Shown: one piece after another, positions 24,771 through 38,100 of the stretch
How positions within the stretch are numbered: the first letter of the stretch is position 1
How the letters are laid out: each line of letters begins with the position of its first letter
NCBI RefSeq assembly: GCF_001522545.3
Contig: NC_031779.1
Span: forward strand, 2,378,464 to 2,442,463
Length of the DNA stretch: 64,000 nt
Reading direction: 5' to 3'
Origin: Parus major
Lineage: Eukaryota > Chordata > Aves > Passeriformes > Paridae
Position numbers and translations under genes: made by a program
Notes under the pieces: model-generated
Told to the model about the DNA's origin: nothing
The model's database searches: none
What the model saw: only the letters and a program-made list of their open reading frames with translations

Positions 24771-27700
24771 CTGGGCTGCTCAGCTCCAACACGGGGTTAA
24801 GAGCCCAGGGGAATGCTGGGATGGTTGGGGCTTTAATCAGTCCTCCCTTTCTAATAGTTTCCATGTTGTGCTGCAGTTGTCAAGGTCCATTAGTGTTCTG
24901 GAGCTCTGAATGAAGCAGTGGCATCCCCTCCACTCCTGCACTCCCCAAACACACGCACAAAGGGAAGGAACTGCCAATGAGAAAGCAAATCCTAAAAACT
25001 CACTGTATTTTGTTCTTGCTTCCAGTCCCTACAGACCCTGCATAGAAATCAGGTTTGGGGCACTGGCAATTACAAAGCAAATGCTTAATGTTGGTGGGCT
25101 GTAAAGGAGGTGAGCCTGGTCCTGTCACCCAAAGATCCAGCTTGAGCTATGTGTGGAAAGGAAACCCTCCTGGTTTTGTACTAGGGCACAGTGCTTCTCC
25201 CTGAAAACCCTGGCACTGATCACACTGACCCTTGAAATGCCAGACAAAGGGCAGGCTGGATGCCCTGTATTTACACTACACAAGGATGGACGGGGAAATT
25301 TTGTCTGAGCCAGAATGAGAACATGCAGCCCAACAGACTGTCCAGCCCATCCTGGCACAGGTACCTCTCGCAAAAGAGGACCTGACACAATAAATCAGGT
25401 GCACCCTGAGATACAGTATTTGTTACCTACATCTCCTCAGGGAGAAGTGGTGTTACCCTCACCTGTTCCCCCTGGCTGGCAAAGTTACCCAGTGGCTCAG
25501 GAGTTCTCAGCATCTCCAAGACATGTAGCATGACCTCATCCCAGGAAAGCTTGTGCTGTGCCAAGTCATGCATCTGGGATGGTTAAATCCCCCAGAAATA
25601 ATAACCCAATCACTATTTTCTATTAAATACCATCACAGGCCACTAACACCACCTAAATCCCTCTATGTACCTCCTTGGCCAACTAGCAACCTTGGCAGCT
25701 ACCTTGGGTAGATGCTGCACCTTAATTACATTTGTTCTGCCTGAAACAGTGTAAATGCTCTTTCTTTCTCAGCAAATGTTGTTCTTGGGAATGCTCTCCC
25801 CATGGACACAGATTGATTTGGTTTTTAATTATATTTTATTTTTTAAATGAATCACATTCTCTAGCCTCTGGAATAGGTGTTGGGAACCATTTTCTAAGGA
25901 ACACTAAACACAATGGGAATGAATGTCCCATATGACACTCTATCACATATCCTAGTGACATTATTGTAATTTTTTTAACTGAGCTTAAGGTACCCAACCC
26001 AGAAGAAAGGAGAAGAGAGAAGACCTCGGAGTCTGTGAAGGTCTCGTTTCTGCTCCTTGGTGGTGGTATCAGAACCTTCCCTTAATTTATGAGCATGAAG
26101 CTAAGCATAGCTTTAGCTACCTGTAATTTGAAAGAAATAGTTAACCTGCTTACCAGGGATCCTGAATTTTTATTGCAAATCCCACATGCAGGAAGTTTTC
26201 TGAGGGCAGCAAGGCTCGAGCACACTGGGGGGATACTAGATGGACGATGGCCTAGGTCAGAAAGGTTGCTTAGGGACTAAGCAAGCCAGAGGAGCATGTG
26301 GTGTGGCCAGGTTTGATGTGCAAGCCAGAGGGGCAGGAAGAAGCCTGGAATCAGTGTCACACTGAAGTTTCTGAGACATGTCCTCTGCAGGGAACCCAGG
26401 GCTTCACAGCAGCACAATGGACTCCTGCGGCGCAAACGGGAAGAAAACCTGGCAGGTGTGAAGTGCAATCCCCACATGAGGTTCTTCCTATCCCTTGGCA
26501 GAAAGTCCTTTCCAGCTGCCACATCCATTTGCCTGAGCAGTGGAACAAAGCCAGTTTCACTTCCAACAGTACAGAATTAGCAATTTCTCTACTCACCCTC
26601 TGCCCAGCTCGTCTACAGAGCCTTTTCTGAATTTCCATTAAAAATAATAATGTATTTTGTTCTGCTTCACAAGGCCCATTGGTCACCTGCCTGTATCTCT
26701 TTCAGACTCCACTAGTTCCTCCTTTCTTTCACCAGCATAATCATTTTATGCTCTCATCTTTTCCTTCCGTTGTTCGGGTGATTGTGGACACGTTTTTATT
26801 GCCGAGATTTACAAAACAACTCAGTCAAGCTTTACACAGCAGAGCTGTCCCTGCCCTAGGAGAGGGAAGCAGTGATTGTGTGAGTTGATCCCCACACCAC
26901 ACACGAGGCTCCTGAGGTGCAGCTGATCAGTCTCACCCCTGGGGTTATACCTGAGCCCCAGGGCTGGCAGGCACAGTGCTACACCGGCACAGATGGGAGG
27001 GAGTTTGTTCTGCTGCATCGCTTCCTCTGCAAGGTTTGATGTCCTCACACAAAATTAGCAAACAGTGAACCCAATCTTTTCAAACCGAACAGGAAACAAG
27101 TGCCTTCTGAAGGGCCATGACAGAGCTAAGTAAAACAGGCTCATCCATCACGAGATTCCCTGAGGCACCACTTGCCCGTGCCTAGGGAGCAGCTGAGCAG
27201 TGAAACTCCCTCTGGAGGCTGCTACTGCCTTCCTCTGCTCTCTGAAAAGGATGACAGAGGCAGGCTCACTCCTTCCGTTCCCACTTTATTCATTCCCCAG
27301 CATCTGCATTGCGTGCTAACACAGCCTGCACTATCCCTGAGCACTCAGGGAGGGCGGGAGAGCTCCAGCCAAACCCACAGCCTCAGCAAAGGCTGCATTC
27401 ACAGGCAGGCACTCAGTACGACAGGGAAGCCTCGTGTGTAAACTCCTCCTGCACAGGAGCTGATGTAAAGAGCTGCCAGAGGAAACCTTTTTCTTGGCAC
27501 AGCAACTTCTAACACTTCCATAAATCCAAGAAATTAGTCTGTGTAACATCTAATCTGCTAATAACACGGATATTGTATATTATATGTGCACATGCTGTAG
27601 ATACTAAATACAGAGGTGTTAATACAAAAAATGATGAAGTGTATCCTACACACCTAATTACCAGCCCTTACTCCAGACAGAGCCGGTTTTGCCTATGCCT

Positions 27701-28940
27701 TTATCTTCAGCATTCACTGAGTGTGCCCTTAGGGGTCCCAATTTTCCTAATCCTAATCCTAAATGTAATCTTTAACCTTCCTTTTAACCCTCCAAGATTG
27801 CTGCCCTGAATGCCTCCCGTGATGCTGTTACTTATTCACAGTTAAAGGCAGCATTATTTCAGCAGCCCATCTACCTCTTGCTCTCCTGATTCTCTCTATT
27901 CACAGGCAGCTTTGCTTCTTTGCTTTTTCTGTTCACCTGGAATAGCCTGTAATGGCTCCCCCATGGATCCTCACTACCCACCTGTCTCAGTCCAGGCAGG
28001 ACAGCTGGAATCAGGTGCCTTGCTGAGAGCAGGAACTGGTGGTTTTCATGAGCTGAACTGTGCCCAAGGCAGGTCCTAAAGCTTCACCAGCTTTTGCCTT
28101 ATTTGTCTTCTCTGCTCCTGCAAGACTGGTCCTATACAAAAGGAGAGGGGCCCAAGCACAGGCACCTTCAAAACCACACCAGATCCTACACCTCAACAAT
28201 CAAACATTCTTCAACCAGACAAGAAAGGGAGTGAAAAACAAGTAGCAGTTATGAAAACTGGGCTACAGAGAGCAGCCATCAAGACAGAAATTTCATTTGC
28301 CAAGTAGGAATTTTAACTGATTGGCTTCTAGAAGCATAGTGAATGTTGACACTAATTTGACCTAAAAGCCACTATTATTTTTCAAAGCCGTTTTCCCCAG
28401 CTGCCAGAAAATACAGCCACATCCCAAAGCTACAAGAAAATATATCAAGTTTCACCAACTGAATTGCAGCCAAGTTCCCATGATGGCACCTGGCATTGAC
28501 CACATCAAAACAAAGTCAAGCCACTGAGTCCAGCAGCAAAATTGCTTCTTTTTATTTCACTTATTTTATCTTTGTAGCACTAGCCACGCCTGTACCAAGT
28601 TCATATAGCCCTGAGGATACATATATAACTCAGCTTCCTGCTGCCAAAAAAAAAACAAAACAAAGACAATTTGGCTTTCTCAGCACCAACTTAGACCATT
28701 TGTGTCTAGGCAGGAACTGATGATGGAGCCTGGCAGAAAGTCTTGGTCTGGCTCTAATACACCTGTTCCTGTGTCTGGCCATCAGGATGTTTTAGTGGAG
28801 CTGTGTCTGCCTTGCTGGAAAACATTAAAATCTCTTCCAGAGCTCTGCTAGAAACTGCTGCCCTTTTGTGTTCACTACAGTCTGACATAGAAGAGAAAGC
28901 CATCGCTCCCTCTGTGCTGAGGTGTCTTCTTTTTTCCCAG

Positions 28941-29250
28941 TCACAGAATTGTGTAGGTTGGGAAAGACCCCCTGCAATCAACAGGTCCATCCATTTGCCC
29001 AGCACAGCCAAAGCCACCACTAACCTATGTCCCCAAGTGCCACATCCACACAGCTTTTAAATACTTCCAGGGATGGTGACTCCATCCTGGGCAGCCTATG
29101 CCAGGGCTTGACAACCCTTTTGATGAAAAAAATTTCCCTAATATCCAATCTAAACCTCTCTTAGTGCATCCAGAAGCTGTTTCCTCTTGCCTTGTTTCTT
29201 GTTACCTGGGAGAAGAGACTGACCACCACAACCTCCTCTCAGGTTCTGTC
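28941..29250 (-). mobile_element. CR1 LINE fragment, 3' end, inverted
   Basis: The plus strand reads TCACAGAATTGTGTAGGTTGGGAAAG and continues through the typical antisense CR1 order: the TCCATCC block, TTCCAGGGATGGTGACTCCATCC, GGGCAGCCTATGCCAGGGCTTGACAACCC, TTTCCCTAATATCCAATCTAAACCT and GGGAGAAGAGACTGACC. CR1 is the dominant non-LTR retrotransposon of birds, usually present as 5'-truncated, non-coding 3' pieces. The element lies in minus orientation with its 3' end at about 28941. It is diverged, lacks coding sequence, and has lost the clean terminal octamer repeats, so it is an old fossil. Confidence 0.85.
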
Positions 29251-30239
29251 TGATGCAGGGATATTGTAGCAACTGTTCACTTGCTTTTCCTTTTTTCCTA
29301 AAACTGAGTTTTCACAAGGAAAACAGGACATTGTGGCCAGCAAGCAGTACCTGTGCATTATGGGACTTATCTCAACTCTGTGTTTCACAAGCTGATGGTC
29401 TCTGGACAGTGTCTAAAACAGTCTTTCCAAAGCTGAGACACCCAACCTTTTTCTGGAATCCAAACTGCAAGGAAATGAAAGCACAGGGAGTTGACCTGAC
29501 AGCAAACAACAGCTGGCTTTAAAGGTTCTTTTACTTATATTTGCACAAATACAGGAGCAGAGGAGCTTTGTGTGTTGCTGGTGCTGATACATGCCTAATA
29601 ATGTTCCTAAAACTCGCATTCTTTTGTCAGTTTGAGAGTCCCACATTTTGCCAGGCACTCCTGAACTGGGGAAAACTGCTGGGGCACACAAGCCCTGGCT
29701 GCAGCAGCTCCAGGGGGAGGCACTGGGGTCTCTGTCCCACATCAGAGAACAAATCAGGCACCTACCTCTGCTGTGAGTGAGCCTGCAGCCCCTGGCACTG
29801 CACTGCCACGGGGCAGAAATCTGTTAGAGCAGCCAGGGCTGTAATTAAAGTGTCCATGGTCCATGTGGGTGGGGAATGTACTGGCAGATCGAGAACATGG
29901 AAAAAATTGATGTGAGCTGCAGCTAATGAGAGGAAACAAGATTGTTTTAACAGCGGCAGCCACTGGGTGGTAGAGTCTGCTACTGAGAGAGGTGGCCAAG
30001 GAGGTGCTGCTGCCAGGGGCCATGGTGGCCCATGTAGAGTAGGAACTACTAACTCAGGGATGCCCCAAAAATCCTGGGCTCAGCCACCCCACAATGGTCC
30101 CTCCAGCCCCACTCTCACAGGTCACATCAAAGCAGAAGCATGTCCTTGGTCAAAAGCAGGGCACAGGGTTACACTGAACCCCCCCCCAATTAAACTGAGG
30201 CAAGATGGATAACACGAAAATCAGCTCCAAGATCAATAT

Positions 30240-30430
30240 TTCTATTCATTTACAAGCATAACAAGGTTAGAGAGGTGAGCAGAGTAAATAATTAACTAAT
30301 TTACAGGATTTTGCTTTTTTTTTTGTTTTTCCAAACAGAGTCATTTTATTCTCCAGGGTGATTAGCTATGCAGTTGACATTAATCACAACTGCAGCAATT
30401 ATTTGAAGTAGTTGATTAATCAATCCAGAG
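30240..30430. promoter_or_regulatory. Candidate conserved element with perfect 12-base palindrome TTGATTAATCAA
   Basis: The palindrome lies at 30412-30423. Close by are AAATAATTAACTAATTTAC, ACATTAATCAC and GCAATTATTTG. The pair of TGATTAAT half-sites is the sort of sequence bound by paired homeodomain dimers. A pyrimidine run ending in CCAAACAG at 30338 looks like a splice acceptor on the plus strand but has no partner that I can identify. Confidence 0.3.
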
Positions 30431-33400
30431 GAGAAAGAGAGCTAGGCCAAACTACCCTTGCTGCACAGTCCTGCTGGTCAATCAGTCAATCCACAGGTGC
30501 TGGCTTTCAGAAAGGTGACACATTTCCTGCAGGGTATAACGAGTCCTCTGGCTGCCTGGATACAGCACTAAGATGGATGTAACTCTTCAGATGGGGAAGA
30601 TGCAGACCATGATGCTTTCCAGCTGAATTAAAGAGTATTTATTAATCCTAGACTTGCTGAATTTGGAATCTCAACTCATGACCCTCCAGCTACTGAAACA
30701 CAATCAAATGCTTGCCCAGACCTGATGATACATGTGAAAAATACCATTACAGAGCAGTGTGTGTCAGCCAACACTGGCAGGGGGCTGAAACTCCTAACTC
30801 TTTCCTTCTCATCTATAATCTGAGAAGTGATTTCAGTTAAGGAATAACAAGAAGAATAGAAGGTGGTCTGAGCAATATTATTATTAAAAGATCAGGTTGG
30901 AAAAGATCAGGTGTATACTTTCTTTTTCTTGCTATTTTTCCTTCTAATAATCATTCCTGAATTTCTGTTTACAACTCCTGCTCCTGGAAGCAGTGATCTT
31001 CAAGCTGATATGGAAGAAACTCCTCACTTGGAAAACCACCGAAATCAAGTTTCAGCATCTTTTTGACAGTTCTCACACCTACCAACAGACAGCTGGTAAT
31101 GTGCTATATTATAATACATTCTCATCTGGTTTTGCTCTGGATTAGGCTGTTGCTTTCAAAAATGCAAATGTTAACTCCCAGAACAAACTTTGCTTGATGA
31201 TGTTAAGCTTATGTGTAAACTGAAATGCAGCAGACTTTCATTACAAGAGCTCAACCATTTAAAAAGATGAAAATTACAAGATGGGCACAATTTTAAAACA
31301 AATATTAGAACATGCAACCTGTATTTTATTGATTATGTTTCCTCATCTAACACTTCTTTTGCTGCATATAAATGAAATTAATGTTTCTTGAACAGAAAAA
31401 CTGTAAAGGATCAAAAATCTTTTGGACTGCTACAACTCCTGCAAGGAATTTGCCTCTTGATCATGGCAATGCAAAGTTCTGCTGCGTGGCTGCTGATTGC
31501 ACTCTCTTCTGGGCATAACCCAGGTGGAAAATAAGCTCTCCTGTGTGCAAACAGGACACCAAACTGCCACACTCCCAAAGCTTTTGCACACAGATCCTTC
31601 ATGCACAAAGCCAGGAGATTCCCACTCCAGTAGAGGACACACTGCAGGAAGGGAGGCAGGGTCTAGGATAAGGCACTACAAACATGCTTTTGGTAAGATC
31701 AACCACTCCAAGTTTTTTGTCTGCTCCTCAAGCAGCATATTTCTTACATCTGGCATGCAAAATACTGTAGTAGAGAAGAACATCCCATTTTGATTTAAAT
31801 GAATGCATTTATTTCCAAAAGGGAGACCGTAAGTTAAACAAACACATTTCTCTCTTTGCACATGAAAGCATTGTTTTGTCACAGATGTATAGTATAATAC
31901 ATTTATTTTCTCAATTGTTTTGTATTTGTAAGGCACTGCCAGTTATTTGGATGGGTTTGTAAGGATGAAGCAAATTGCTCTGTGGGGCTCTATTCAGGGA
32001 ACATAATATTCCCACAAAAGCACCATAATTCTGCATGCAGCAACACAAACTGCCATGACACTGCAGCAGCTGGCAGGGCGGATAGAGTTAGCATTATCAA
32101 AACCAGCACGACAACTCCACTCCAAAAGCCCCTTATATGCATAAATTAATGATGAATGTACATTGATTAGCCCCCACCCAGACTCCAAGGAACCCTGCCT
32201 TCCTGCAGTATAATTTGGAAGCTCACCAGTTGCTTTGTCCATTCACGAGGCCTGGGGAGCACTTCAGCTTGTCCTTGGATCGCACTGGCCTTGCCCAAAG
32301 TCCTGGAGCCCTGCTCACAGGTGTGCACTGGGCAGATCAGGGACTGAGCCATGGGGAACAGCCAACAACACTGAATGGCATCAGCAATGTGCCAGGAGGG
32401 CATTTTGGGAGGTCTGCCACACAGAAAGCTGACACAAGAACATCCTGCCAGGGATCACGTCTATGTTCCAGAAGTTGGATATAAATGCAGCTGCATATAT
32501 CCTTCTGACTGAGTACCTCCCTTCTCCAGGCATGCAGAATGGCAAAACAAGCTGTCACAGAAACACTTTATGAGACTGTTTCCCATCACAACTGCAACAA
32601 GCTGGAAATGTCCACAGGCCCAGTGGACACTGCTGCCCCCAAACTCTCAGGCTTCTCCAGCTATTTGCTGGCTTCCTCGACAGCTTTAACCAGTTCCCAC
32701 TTGGCACACTCTGGCTTCCTGAAGTTTGGCCACAGAGGCCTTCCTATCCATCTCTAAGTCCTGGTTACACAAAAATAGGTTTTAAAAAGCAAGAAAATAT
32801 GTGTTCTGAATACAGGCTGACTAACTAACCCACATTACTTAGGTTAAAGCAGGACTTACACAAGGCTGGTTGACCTGGAGGCTCAAGTAAAACAATGTGG
32901 TAATTCACATCTCAAGTCAACTTGTCTTGTTTGATATTGAATCTGAGTGCAAAGCTTTTAGCATACATAGGTAAATAGGTTTATAGTGAGTATATAAGAC
33001 AATAATAATGATATGTAGGCAAAGTGAATGCCTAGATCCAATAGGGAAGCCTCCTGTTCTACTGCAGCCTCTCTAAAATATCCCTGCATTTTCCTATGTC
33101 AGGCGACCTGACGTTTCACTAAAGGCACTTTAACTAAACGCACTTCCTTCACTTCCTGACTAGTTTCTGTGGATCATCTGTGAGGCTGCTGAAGCCAGGC
33201 TTCTCCTTGCATGCTAATTACTCCTCTCAGCCTAGGAATGTGCTTTTGGGTGCTGCTTCTGTTACCATACACAAGCTCAGCTTGAGTGAACCCAGCACAG
33301 CCTGGTTTACATGAGCAGGTGCACTGAAATTGAGCAAGAGAGGAAAATCTGTGTCAGCAGGAAAATTAAGAGAGGAGCAGTGCAGGGGGCCTTAAAGAAA

Positions 33401-33989
33401 CAACCACCTCTTGCTTTATACTCATTGTCTCCTCCAGACATGAGAGTTAGAGGTTTCATGAAGAGGTCCAACGGTGATTGAGACGTTAACTTCAAGTTCC
33501 AGACTACTGGAATTCTTCAGCCAGATGTTGTCTGGGATCCCATGGTTCTTCTAAGCCAATCTTTCCATCAGCATCATTAGCAGATTGTAACAGCTCATGA
33601 CCTCAGAAAAATTACTGCTTAGAGCACTGACAGATAATAACAACAATGCAGAAGGAAATCTGGGCAGAAATCTCAGCCTTCTAGATTATTTTGCAGGATA
33701 GCATTAGTTTTGATCAGTCAGCTCTAATGTGGAAGCCAGGAGAAGAGCTGACTCAGAGAACACACTAAGTGGTGACTTCACACAGCAACCTAATGATGAC
33801 ATTGTGGAAACTTGTGTACATCTACTGAGCATCACTGGGAGAGAAGGAAGAGCCCTGCAATACAGTGTTGTGATTCCTAATAGACCAGTAGAATTCCTGT
33901 TGTCAGAGTCCTAAGGCAGGTCTTGAACAATTGCTGGAGCTGGGAAGTAGCAGAAAAAGGCAGTGTCAGCTGAGTTCTCTAAGCTCTCT

Positions 33990-34075
33990 GCAAAGGTGAA
34001 TCAGACCATTATCCCTGTTTTGTACATCTCTATGTGATTAGCCCAAAGTGACTTACCCCAAATGAGCACCCCTCA
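33990..34075 (-). mobile_element. Possible MIR-like fragment, inverted
   Basis: The sequence CTCTGCAAAGGTGAATCAGACC, CATTATCCCTGTTTTGTACAT and GTGATTAGCCCAAAGTGACTTACC resembles the antisense MIR core (the block with ATTATCCCCATTTTACAGATG and GTGACTTGCCCAAGGTCAC). The similarity is patchy, and a homology search would be needed to be sure. Confidence 0.4.
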
Positions 34076-34429
34076 AGATGTCCAGCCCATCTTTTCCAAT
34101 TCCCAGCCCATCACTCATCAAGCTACAACAACAGATGCCTGGAAGACTACAGGCCCTGACCTCTGAAGTAGCAGTGACTAAGTCCCATAAAGAGAATGAG
34201 ATCTGAGATGATTTTCCTGCTGCTGATTGTTACCTAAGAAAATTCTAGAGAACACTGTTCTCACAAACAGGACAGGAAGGCAGTGCTGTGGTGAGCCAGG
34301 ATCTATCCACTGCATGGGCAGGTTGGTCCCTCTGCCAGCCACAGTAAAGAGAGTAATCACACAGAAATAACTCTGATAGGAGAAAGCAGAATGTCTGTGC
34401 ATTTGCTAGCAAGTTGGATAAGGGTGTTG

Positions 34430-34625
34430 CAGAATCATAAAAGGATTTAGGTTGGAAGGAACCTCAAACAGCAGTTCGTTCCAAGCTCCTGTGATGGGCA
34501 AGGACACCTTCCACTAGACCAGGACAGTCCATGGCCTCAGACACTGCCAGGGATGGGACACCCACAGCTTCACAAGGTCTGTAAGACCCCAGTGCCAGAA
34601 TCTCACCACTGCCACAAAGAAAAAT
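34430..34625 (-). mobile_element. CR1 LINE fragment, 3' end, inverted, shorter
   Basis: The plus strand shows CAGAATCATAAAAGGATTTAGGTTGGAAGGAACCTC, then GTGATGGGCAAGGACACCTTCCACTAGACCAGG, then CACTGCCAGGGATGGGACACCCACAGCTTC. This is the antisense form of the CR1 3' untranslated end. The fragment is about 195 bases, diverged and non-coding, inserted in the same orientation as the one at 28.9 kb. Confidence 0.85.
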
Positions 34626-34994
34626 CAAATCAATCAATGGCATTCACCAAATTCAACTACACTGGGCTGGTGGGGAGCAAGGGAGAAGAGGCAGCCACTG
34701 TGGCTGGATGGAAGCACAAGGGCAGGTCAAATAGATTTACAAGGAGTTTGAAGTAAGAACTTCTCAGCATAAGGCAGCAGTTGCAACAAAGTATGCTAAT
34801 ATCACACAGCAATCAATACAGATCGAAAATGGTGTCAGCTTTACAAAGCACCTCCCTATTTCCAAGAGGATCATTAAGAAACAAAAAAAAGGTGCAACTA
34901 TTCACTGCAGTTAACACGGCTGAAACGGTGTTTTATGTCTGGAGCTGAAGTCATCGCATGACTTCATGTCTGAAATGAGCGAATGGAAAAGAAC

Positions 34995-35110
34995 ACATGG
35001 AAAAGATCGCTCGGCTCGGGGCTGAGCGCGCTGTTTCCCCGGTGCCCACCAGGGGTCCCCCGCGCTCAATCCCACCGCGGGGAATTGTCTCCTGGCAGGA
35101 TGTTCGGCAT
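34995..35110. promoter_or_regulatory. Isolated CpG-dense patch with CTCF-like core
   Basis: Between GAAAAGATCGCTCGGCTCGGGG and GGATGTTCGGCATCC there are about a dozen CpG dinucleotides in roughly 115 bases, including CGCG three times. The surrounding 30 kb is strongly CpG-depleted. It includes CCACCAGGGG at 35046-35055, which matches the core of the vertebrate CTCF motif, although the bases after it (TCC) do not match the usual GGC. It is too short to be a standard CpG island. It could be a distal promoter of a non-coding RNA, an insulator, or a remnant of a GC-rich insertion. I see no TATA box or open frame with support beside it. Confidence 0.4.
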
Positions 35111-38100
35111 CCCAACCCATCCTCTCCCCTCCCGTGCTGCCCAACCATCCCACAGCTCCCCAGACACCAGGCCACTGACACCTCAAAGCTCCTCACCAGG
35201 CTGAAAGCCAGTGCTTAATGACACATCTCTGGGGTTATATGCACGTAATCCCACACCAACCATTCCTGGGCATGCAGAACAGACGGAGCCACAGCAATGA
35301 ATCCATGATTTGTCTGCATGGTCACAACATCTGTACATGCCTGAGACGTGTTCCCATGGGCCAAACACACCTCACACTAGAGGAAAACACATCCTTGCTT
35401 CTCAGAGGCTGCAGGCACTGGTGTGATATCAGATTTCCCAGGATGGATTTGAGCCTTACAAATCCACATGTGAGAATGCCAGTGGTTACAAAGCATGGAC
35501 TGTAAGTAACCGGTGGGTAATTATGGAGGGATGTGTCTGTGTGGCTCAGCTCCAAAATCAACAGAGGGAAGAGCTCTGCCTATTGAGTCACCAGCAGCAT
35601 TTCCTTCCAGCCCCTGGGTTTCCCGACAGGTCCCCTCTGAGTTATTGCCCAGACCCACACTGGCTAAGCTCATAAAAGCTGCTGAGCTCACATCCCCAGG
35701 GAACAGGCCTCCACAGCCAGGAGAGCTTTCCTGGCCACCACCATGCTTCAAGGACATGGTACCTCACCAACCTCTTTATTATAGCAACTGAACTGAATTC
35801 CAACAACATCCCAGTCCCAGCCACCACAGAAACTTGGGAGATGCCCTGCCATCACCAAACAAGGGCTGCAGGAATCACATGAGAGTTTTAGTGCCCCATC
35901 CCTTCGCTTATCCATGAATCCCCAAGTGTCCATAGTCCAAGCGCCCCCATGTAGGAATGAAGTCAGCATTTCCTCTGCAGGAAAATAATTTGGCTAATGA
36001 GAGATGGTTAAATGAGAGGAAGATGTTTCTTAATCAGAGATCAGATCCTATCAAAGAAGGCAGAAGTGTGCCAGACATTCACATTATCACAAGGGCAATG
36101 AATACACAGGCTTTTTTATTTTACCTTCACAGTGTGCAAGGTTACCTGAATTCTTCTATACTTAGTTATTTTCTGCTATTTGCTATAGACTTTTTATTCA
36201 CTTTCAGGTTTGTCCTACTGCTTCCTTCTGGTTTTCTTTTTCTATTCCTTTCTCAGTTCCACATTTTGGGTTCTGTTTCTTCTACTCTCCCCATCCCTTC
36301 CAACAAAGCTGAACGGTGAACATGTGCTGATCTTTCTGCTCCATGTAATTCCCCACTATAATTTTCACTCAACAGATTTGCTAGCCCCATAAAACAGTCA
36401 CTGAAAAGTTTCCAACAATAAGAAGGACTTAGGACTCCAAAAACCTCATCTCATTGGATCAGGTGCCAGACCAAGCTAAAGCAACAGTTTGATGGAGACC
36501 AGAGGGCATCTGCCAGGGTTGTGCAGTAAAGCATCTGCTCTGCTGCCTGTGGGCTTTCCTGTGCTACTGCAGCAGCTCCTTCACATCTCTACCAGAGCAG
36601 AGTAATTCCCCAGGTCTGCAGGACATCTGAAGACATTTCTGAAGACCAGATAAGAGGAAGCTGAAAAATTCAGCTTCAGAACTGCATGTATCTCCGAAAC
36701 AATAAATGTTTTGAGTGATCAGCATTTCTAGGCAGCGAAACAAATGAGTGTTTCCATTCCCGGGGGAAGCGGGAAGCAAACTCCACTCCTCTGTTCTATA
36801 GCATACAGGAAATCTGAGTGATTGATGGCAGCAGTAGGGAAATGCACATTCAGCTTATATTTCCAATGTAAATGACTTGCCACCTCACCCCTCTGCTTCC
36901 TGTTCCTTCACATAGCCCCCACACTCCGGCTGGTAGTTGTAGTATGTGTGAATCAGGGAGGAAGAAGGAAACAGGACTTGTTAGACTGCTTCCCTCCATC
37001 CCAGTTTAAATGACAAAGATAACTTGATAAATCAAAGGGCAAACAGCTGCTCAGGCCTAAGCTCTTTTTGCCCACAGACCCAGGGTGGTGATATAGGGAT
37101 GGACTAAGGAATCCTGCAGCACTGTTGCCAGACCCAGTCTGTGCCAGGTGCAGAAGGCCCCTGCTTACAGAACATTTCCTTGCATTACAAAGGTCAAAGC
37201 AGAAGGCAAAGAGGCTTTTTAGGATGCTGCACACCATGTGTGAGATCTGCCTAGTTTGCAGGGATGCTGAGACACAGCGAAGGCCAGGGCAAGAGAAGGA
37301 GCTGCAAAGAACGCGGGAACATCCGCTGCAGGAGGCATGTCCCTGCTCTTTCCCAGGCAGCTCACTGAGAGGTGCTTATTTTTACAAAGCAGGCTCTGAG
37401 ATCTTAAAGAACCAATGTTGTCGTGGTGCCCTAAACCAATGAGTATGTGACCTACGCGTTCCCACTCTGTCCCTTGACCTTTTCCCATAGTGTTCTCCAA
37501 AAGCATCACATGAAAAATAGCCCTTCTCAGTTCTCCAGAGACTTTGGAGACTGCATCAAAGCTCTGTGCTTATAAACAACTCCAGCTACGCCAAAATGCC
37601 ATTCCAGCATCAGGGGTCCCAGGATTTCTAAGCCTGTCACAAGGAACTGGAGGGAGAGGGGGCAGGGGAGAGGCAGCATGTGTTGCCAAGGGAAGGGGCA
37701 AGCCAGGGCCAGGCAGCTGGAGTGTGAGCTGAGCTCCAGGAAAGCCCCTTGGGCTGAGACAGGATTTGCACACACACCTAAGGCTACACAGGATGCTTCT
37801 GCCTCCTTGCTTATTACAAATAGCATAGGCTGAAGGATCATTTACCTCATTGATCTTCTTTTCCCCCTTTTCTCACCTTGCCATCTACTGACACTCCAGC
37901 ATCCATTCTGGAGAGGAATTTACAGCCCAGGTGAAGACAGAGAACTCAACAGACTGCAGAGGGGCAGTTCTTGAGCATCAACTCTACTTATTTGTTAACT
38001 CTTCAGGCTTTGAATAGCAGCTGTCCAACAAATACCTACAGGAATCCCTGTCAGCTCCCTCTGGTGTCTCACACCATCCTTGGCACATTCCTACTTTTTG

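Larger units (their letters stand above)
16578..28940. other. Intergenic, no gene seen
   Basis: No coding support. Apart from the MIR-like fossil at 21.6 kb, the GA and CAAAA simple repeats, and the candidate regulatory blocks at 17.5 and 24.6 kb, I see only unique non-coding sequence. A telomere-like CCTAATCCTAATCCTAA run occurs at 27746-27762 but is far too short to be an interstitial telomere. Confidence 0.55.

Noticed and set aside
27746..27762. CCTAATCCTAATCCTAA as an interstitial telomere repeat
   Set aside because: Fewer than three units and the wrong unit for vertebrate telomeres (CCCTAA).
30890..30915. GGTTGGAAAAGATC resembling the CR1 3' end
   Set aside because: Only about 14 bases match and it is part of a local AAAAGATCAGG duplication; the flanks are not CR1-like.
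37644..37670. G-rich run as a G-quadruplex
   Set aside because: Only three clear GGG tracts are present with short loops; a fourth is missing.
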